DNA from: Paenibacillus_G elgii_A
GTDB taxonomy: Bacteria; Bacillota; Bacilli; Paenibacillales; NBRC-103111
Reading direction: 5' to 3'
Assembly (NCBI GenBank): GCA_042219835.1
Contig: JBHJMN010000007.1
Span: 114,739 to 178,738 of the forward strand
Length of the DNA: 64,000 bases
In this document: one piece after another, positions 60,501 through 64,000 of the stretch
How positions within the stretch are numbered: position 1 is the stretch's first letter
How the letters are laid out: each line of letters begins with the position of its first letter
The notes under the pieces: generated by a model
What the model was told of the DNA's origin: nothing
The model's database searches: none
What the model saw: the letters and a program-made list of their open reading frames with translations, nothing else
Made by a program: the position numbers and the translations under genes

Positions 60501-63500
60501 CCGAGCTGGCGCTTGCTTCGGTATGGCAAGCCGTGCTGGGCGTAGACCGGGTTGGGATACTGGATAACTTCTTTGCGCTTGGAGGCGACTCGATCAAAGC
60601 GCTGCAGGTGTCTTCGAGGCTGCTTCAGACCGGCTATAAGATGGTGATTCGGGATTTGTTTCATCATCCGACCATAGCGTCGCTCAGTCCGCATCTTCAA
60701 ACGGCCGGCAAAATCGCGAGCCAGGAAGAAGTGACGGGCGATGTGGCGCTCACGCCGATTCAGCGGTGGTTCTTCGAGCAAAATCCGGCCGACCTGCATC
60801 ACAGCAACCAATCCTTTATGCTGTACCGCAAGCAAGGCTTCGACGAAGCGGCGCTGCGCCAGACGATGAAGAAGGTCGTGGAGCATCACGACGCGCTGCG
60901 TACGGTATACCGCAAAACCGAAAACGGCGGCTATGCGGCCTGGAACCGGGGGATCGCCGAAGGCGAGCTGTACAGCTTGGAAGTCGTGGACCTAACCGGC
61001 GCCGAGGATTGCGCCGCAGCGATTGAAGCGAAGGCGAACGAAATTCAAGGCGGCATCGACCTTGACAACGGGCCTTTGGTAAAGCTGGGTCTGTTCCGCT
61101 GCGCGGACGGCGACCATCTGCTGATCGCCATTCATCATCTGGTCGTGGATGGCGTGTCCTGGCGTATTTTGTTCGAGGACATTGCCACGGGCTACGAACA
61201 GACGCTGAACGGACAAGCGATCCGGCTTCCGCACAAAACGGATTCGTTCCGGACGTGGGCCGAGCAGCTGTCGCTCCATGCCCATAGTCCGGCGATGCAG
61301 CCTGAACGGGCGTACTGGCGGCAGCTCGAACAAGTCGAGTATGCTCCGCTGCCGAAGGATTACGAGCAGGGCAAATCGCTGCTGCAAGACAGCGATGTTG
61401 TGACTGTAAAATGGACGGCGCAGGAAACGGAGCAGCTCTTGAAGCAGGCGCACCGCGCCTACCATACGGAAATGAACGATCTGCTGCTTACCGCGCTGGG
61501 CTTGGCCGTGCGCCAGTGGAGCGGGCTGGACCGGGTGCTTGTGAATCTGGAAGGCCACGGGCGGGAAGACATCGTGAAGGATGTCGACATTACGCGCACG
61601 GTGGGATGGTTCACGAGCCAATTTCCGATTGTGCTGGAGACAGGCCAAGACCATGCCGTTTCGCAGCAGATCAAGCAGGTCAAGGAAGGGCTGCGCCGCA
61701 TTCCGAACAAGGGAATCGGCTATGGTATCCTAAGGTATTTGTCTGCCCGGCAGGAGGGTGAGCGCTTTGTCCTGGAGCCGGAAATCAGCTTTAACTATTT
61801 GGGGCAGTTCGACCAGGACTATGACAGCAATGGAATGAAGCTTTCTCCGTACTCCACTGGATCGGACGTCAGCAGGAACGCGACGATGGACTTTGCGCTG
61901 GACATGAACGGTATGGTTTCGGAAGGCGCTTTGGAATTGACCATCCGGTACGGCACGACCCAGTACAGCCGGGAAACGGTGGAGCGGCTCGGGGCACTGC
62001 TTCAGTCGAGCTTGCGGGAAGTGATTGCGCACTGCTTGGGGAAAGAGCGGCCGGAGCTGACGCCAAGCGACGTCCTGCTGAAAGGAGTGACCGTGGAAGA
62101 GCTCGAACAGCTGGCGGAGCGCACCGGGGTAATGGCCGAACTGGAAAATGTGTACACGCTGACCCCGATGCAGAAAGGGATGCTGTTCCACAACCTGATG
62201 GACTCCGAATCAGGGGCTTATTTCGAGCAGGTGATGTTCGATTTGCAGGGAAGCTTCGAGGTCGGGGCCTTCTCCAGAAGCTTGGACTTGCTCGTACAGC
62301 GGCACGAGGCGCTGCGGACCAATTTTATAAGCGGCTGGAAGGACGAGCCGGTACAGATCGTATTCCGCAATCGGAGCTGCGAGTTTTATTACGAAGATGT
62401 GAGCGGACTGCCGGAGGCGGAACGTGAGAAATATGCCGCCGATTTTGCGGCCTTGGACAAGGCCAAAGGATTTGATCTTGCGCAAGATTCGCTGATGCGC
62501 GTGGCGATTCTGCGTACCGGAGAGCAAGCCCATCATTTCATCTGGAGCCACCATCATATTCTGATGGACGGCTGGTGCATGTTCTCCATGATCAAGGAAG
62601 TGTTCGACAGCTACTTTGCGTTCCACGAGCAAAGGCAGCCGGAGCTGGCCCCGGTGACGCCTTTTGCCCAGTATATCGAATGGCTGGAGAAGCAGGACAG
62701 GAATGCGGCATCCAGCTATTGGAGCGATTATTTGGCCGGCTACGATCAGCAGACGTTGCTGCCTCAAGAGAAATCGCGGCACAAGCGGGAAGGCTATGTT
62801 CCGATCGAAATGGACTTTGAGCTTAGTCAGGAGCTGAGCGAGCGGGTCGAACGAGTGGCCAGACAAAACCAGGTAACGGTTAGTACGCTTGTTCAAACGG
62901 TATGGGGCCTTATGCTGCAAACGTACAACAACAGCAAGGATGTCGTCTTCGGCTGCGTCGTGTCAGGACGTCCGGCGGACATCCCGGGCGTGGAAAGCAT
63001 GATCGGTCTGTTCATCAATACGATTCCGGTGCGCATTCAAAGTGCGGCAGGGGAATCGTTTGCGGATGTGATGCGAAGAACGCAGGAGCAAGCGCTGGCT
63101 TCGGGCGCCTACGATACTTATCCGCTGTATGAGATTCAGGCGCTTAGCGAGCAGAAGCGGGAATTGATCAGCCACATTATGGTGTTCGAAAATTATCCGA
63201 CCGAGCAGCGGATCGAACAAATGGTCGGCGGGGGCAAAAAAGCGCTGGCCATCTCCAACATCCAGGCGCCGGAGCAAACGAACTATGATTTCGACGTGAC
63301 CGTCATCCCGGATGAATGTATTCTCCTTCGCTTCGGCTACAATGCGTTGACGTTCAACGAAGCGGGCGTCCGGCGAATTTTTGGTCATTTTGCCCGAATG
63401 ATGGAGCAAGTTGCGGCTAATCCGAACATCGGTGTGAACGAACTTGCGCTGCTCACCGATTCGGAGAGAGCGCAGATTATGGAAGCATTCAACCCGGCGA

Positions 63501-64000
63501 TGCCTGAGCTGCCGCCGGAAAAGACGTTCCACCAACTGTTCGAAGAGCAGGCGGCGCGCACTCCGGAAGCGACGGCGGTCGTGTATGAGGACAAGCAGCT
63601 GACGTATGGGGGGCTGAACGAACAGGCGAACCGGCTGGCTTACACGCTGCGCGAGGGCGGCATCGGCAGAGAATCGATCGTCGGCATTCTAGCCGACCGT
63701 TCGGTGGACCTGCTGGTCGGCGTCATGGCGGTCTGGAAAGCAGGGGGCGCGTACGTGGCGCTCGATCCGGAATATCCGTCCGACCGCATCCGGTTCATGC
63801 TGGAGGATAGCGGGGCGGCTGTGCTGCTGACGCAAACCCATCTGCAGGATCGTGCGCAGGCGTGGCTGGCGGAAAATTCGGCGCTGCAAAGCGTGCGCTG
63901 CCTGTGCCTCGATGACGAGAAGTCGTATGGCGGAGACGGGGCGAATGGACCTGACACGAGCGAGCCGCACGATCTGGCGTACGTGATCTACACGTCGGGC
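57551..64000 (+). CDS. Non-ribosomal peptide synthetase, 5' part (C-A-T-E-C-A...)
   Basis: 2150 residues from a GTG (AGGAGAG seven bases upstream) and still open at the window edge. Domains: condensation (about 1-430; INHTIADG), adenylation 1 (about 460-960; YTSGTTGRPKGVM, FDVFVGDIA, NAYGVTEAA), carrier (LGGDSIKALQ near 1010), epimerisation (HHLVVDGVSW near 1195, FNYLGQFD near 1414), second condensation (SHHHILMDGW near 1665) and the start of adenylation 2 (from about 2000). The ten specificity residues of A1 read D-V-G-E-I-S-A-I-D-K, the code reported for 2,4-diaminobutyrate. A condensation domain opening the protein suggests N-acylation, so the first residue is likely acyl-D-Dab. The upstream EctB-like gene fits this. 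A2 specificity lies outside the window. Confidence 0.93.
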   Translation, partial: MSENKNKLYALTQAQRRIWNMEMMYPNTTVGTIAGTLFIRGHVQFDILMQSVYQMIREYDAFRIRIAPSEAEPMQWFEEESNIVPECDYLEMGSAEEAKEWLERFNRIPISIFDEKLYHFCVFNINNEEHWFNMKINHTIADGVASNLIFNTVMQNYMDLLHGTVQDPKAKSSYLDYIYAEQEYERSERYQKDKAYWLDKFKSFSEITAIKPNTPYAISTEARRASVPLTHKRYEQLKQFSEQNNVSIFTLFLASLYILLHKVTGNQDLTVGTIYANRTSKQEKETIGMFVSTVATRMLLDPDQSAASFLHHVSKEQKSTLRHQKYPYNQLIQDLRKENKQHDIPELFRVDIEYLQLTWSHYDDLSVLINSHLCGHEVGDFAIHVVDMVDDRRIELNFDYRIQLFEENEILRIAKQMIAIIEQMIRNPQQTVRELSMLSEEEKIKILTQFNPALPEVPNNKPFHRLFEGQAARNPETVAVVYEDKQLTYGELNERANRLAGTLREGGIVRESIVGILADRSVDLLVGVMAVWKAGGAYVPLDPDYPSDRIRFMLEDSGATVLLTQTHLQDRAQAWLEEDSALQSVRCLCLDDEQSFGGDGANGPDTSEPHDLAYVIYTSGTTGRPKGVMIEHRSLVNTAEAYRREYRLDQFPVRLLQLASFSFDVFVGDIARTLYNGGTMVICPKDDRIDPTRLYGWIRDRQITIFESTPALIVPFMEHVAEQGLDMSSMELLITSSDSCSVADYRLLQERYGSQFRIINAYGVTEAAIDSSFYDESLDKLPEAGNVPIGKAWLNARFYIVDAKLNPVPVGVLGELCIGGPGVARGYLNRPELNEEKFVDSPFIPGERLYRTGDLARWTEDGNVDFIGRIDYQVKIRGYRIELGEIESAMLRFAGVRQAVVTDWTDERGQKYLCGYAVAEQELNLDELQSYLDQTLPSHMVPARLVRLEQLPLTPNGKVDRKALPEPEGHVQAGAKYAAPRTAAELALASVWQAVLGVDRVGILDNFFALGGDSIKALQVSSRLLQTGYKMVIRDLFHHPTIASLSPHLQTAGKIASQEEVTGDVALTPIQRWFFEQNPADLHHSNQSFMLYRKQGFDEAALRQTMKKVVEHHDALRTVYRKTENGGYAAWNRGIAEGELYSLEVVDLTGAEDCAAAIEAKANEIQGGIDLDNGPLVKLGLFRCADGDHLLIAIHHLVVDGVSWRILFEDIATGYEQTLNGQAIRLPHKTDSFRTWAEQLSLHAHSPAMQPERAYWRQLEQVEYAPLPKDYEQGKSLLQDSDVVTVKWTAQETEQLLKQAHRAYHTEMNDLLLTALGLAVRQWSGLDRVLVNLEGHGREDIVKDVDITRTVGWFTSQFPIVLETGQDHAVSQQIKQVKEGLRRIPNKGIGYGILRYLSARQEGERFVLEPEISFNYLGQFDQDYDSNGMKLSPYSTGSDVSRNATMDFALDMNGMVSEGALELTIRYGTTQYSRETVERLGALLQSSLREVIAHCLGKERPELTPSDVLLKGVTVEELEQLAERTGVMAELENVYTLTPMQKGMLFHNLMDSESGAYFEQVMFDLQGSFEVGAFSRSLDLLVQRHEALRTNFISGWKDEPVQIVFRNRSCEFYYEDVSGLPEAEREKYAADFAALDKAKGFDLAQDSLMRVAILRTGEQAHHFIWSHHHILMDGWCMFSMIKEVFDSYFAFHEQRQPELAPVTPFAQYIEWLEKQDRNAASSYWSDYLAGYDQQTLLPQEKSRHKREGYVPIEMDFELSQELSERVERVARQNQVTVSTLVQTVWGLMLQTYNNSKDVVFGCVVSGRPADIPGVESMIGLFINTIPVRIQSAAGESFADVMRRTQEQALASGAYDTYPLYEIQALSEQKRELISHIMVFENYPTEQRIEQMVGGGKKALAISNIQAPEQTNYDFDVTVIPDECILLRFGYNALTFNEAGVRRIFGHFARMMEQVAANPNIGVNELALLTDSERAQIMEAFNPAMPELPPEKTFHQLFEEQAARTPEATAVVYEDKQLTYGGLNEQANRLAYTLREGGIGRESIVGILADRSVDLLVGVMAVWKAGGAYVALDPEYPSDRIRFMLEDSGAAVLLTQTHLQDRAQAWLAENSALQSVRCLCLDDEKSYGGDGANGPDTSEPHDLAYVIYTSG

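Noticed and set aside
57659..60889. Long minus-strand open frames within the NRPS gene
   Set aside because: Same reasoning: they mirror the codon pattern of the plus-strand NRPS, which has complete domain motifs throughout.

Overview
The window looks like the chromosome of an endospore-forming member of the Paenibacillaceae, most likely Paenibacillus or a close relative. This rests on moderately GC-rich coding DNA with strong AGGAGG-type ribosome binding sites, a gerP spore-coat locus, an asnS-dnaD pair, an Fnr of the Bacillus type, YfhH, YktB (DUF1054) and YutG-like proteins, and a peptide synthetase cluster predicted to use 2,4-diaminobutyrate. No insertion sequence, prophage, CRISPR array or rRNA gene was seen.

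Layout. 1-10.6 kb is core metabolism: an aminotransferase running off the left edge, a methyltransferase, an MtnU-like amidase, a LysR regulator, leuCD, a hydroxyacyl-CoA dehydrogenase coupled to acetate kinase, asnS and dnaD. 10.8-27.5 kb is an envelope export supercluster in two blocks. The first is an ABC ATPase, membrane fusion protein, FtsX-type permease, second ATPase with an AbrB-like tail, solute-binding lipoprotein and large secreted repeat protein. The second is a GbsR/MarR regulator, RND pump, lipoprotein adaptor and a second secreted protein homologous to the first. 27.6-31.5 kb holds pgpA, three tRNA genes and the spore germination genes gerPF and gerPA-E with an Hsp20-like gene.

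31.6-47 kb is a mosaic of small housekeeping and stress genes. It includes two promoters with LexA (SOS) boxes driving uncharacterised small proteins, two tRNA-Val genes, a divergent fnr/mobA-like pair with two Fnr boxes, a GGDEF-histidine kinase and arginine decarboxylase. 47.3-52.8 kb carries an MFS exporter, an acetyltransferase, two decaying genes (a TetR regulator and a glycosyltransferase), a universal stress protein and YktB. From 53.3 kb to the right edge is a lipopeptide-type NRPS locus: a long leader region with a 12-bp inverted repeat and a short leader ORF, a diaminobutyrate aminotransferase, a secreted lipase-like hydrolase, an Sfp-type phosphopantetheinyl transferase and the first 6.4 kb of an NRPS (C-A-T-E-C-A...).

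The best candidates for undescribed biology are the dual export cluster with its paired secreted proteins, the two small SOS-controlled loci, and the NRPS locus with an embedded secreted hydrolase. All family calls were made by reading motifs; no database search was run.
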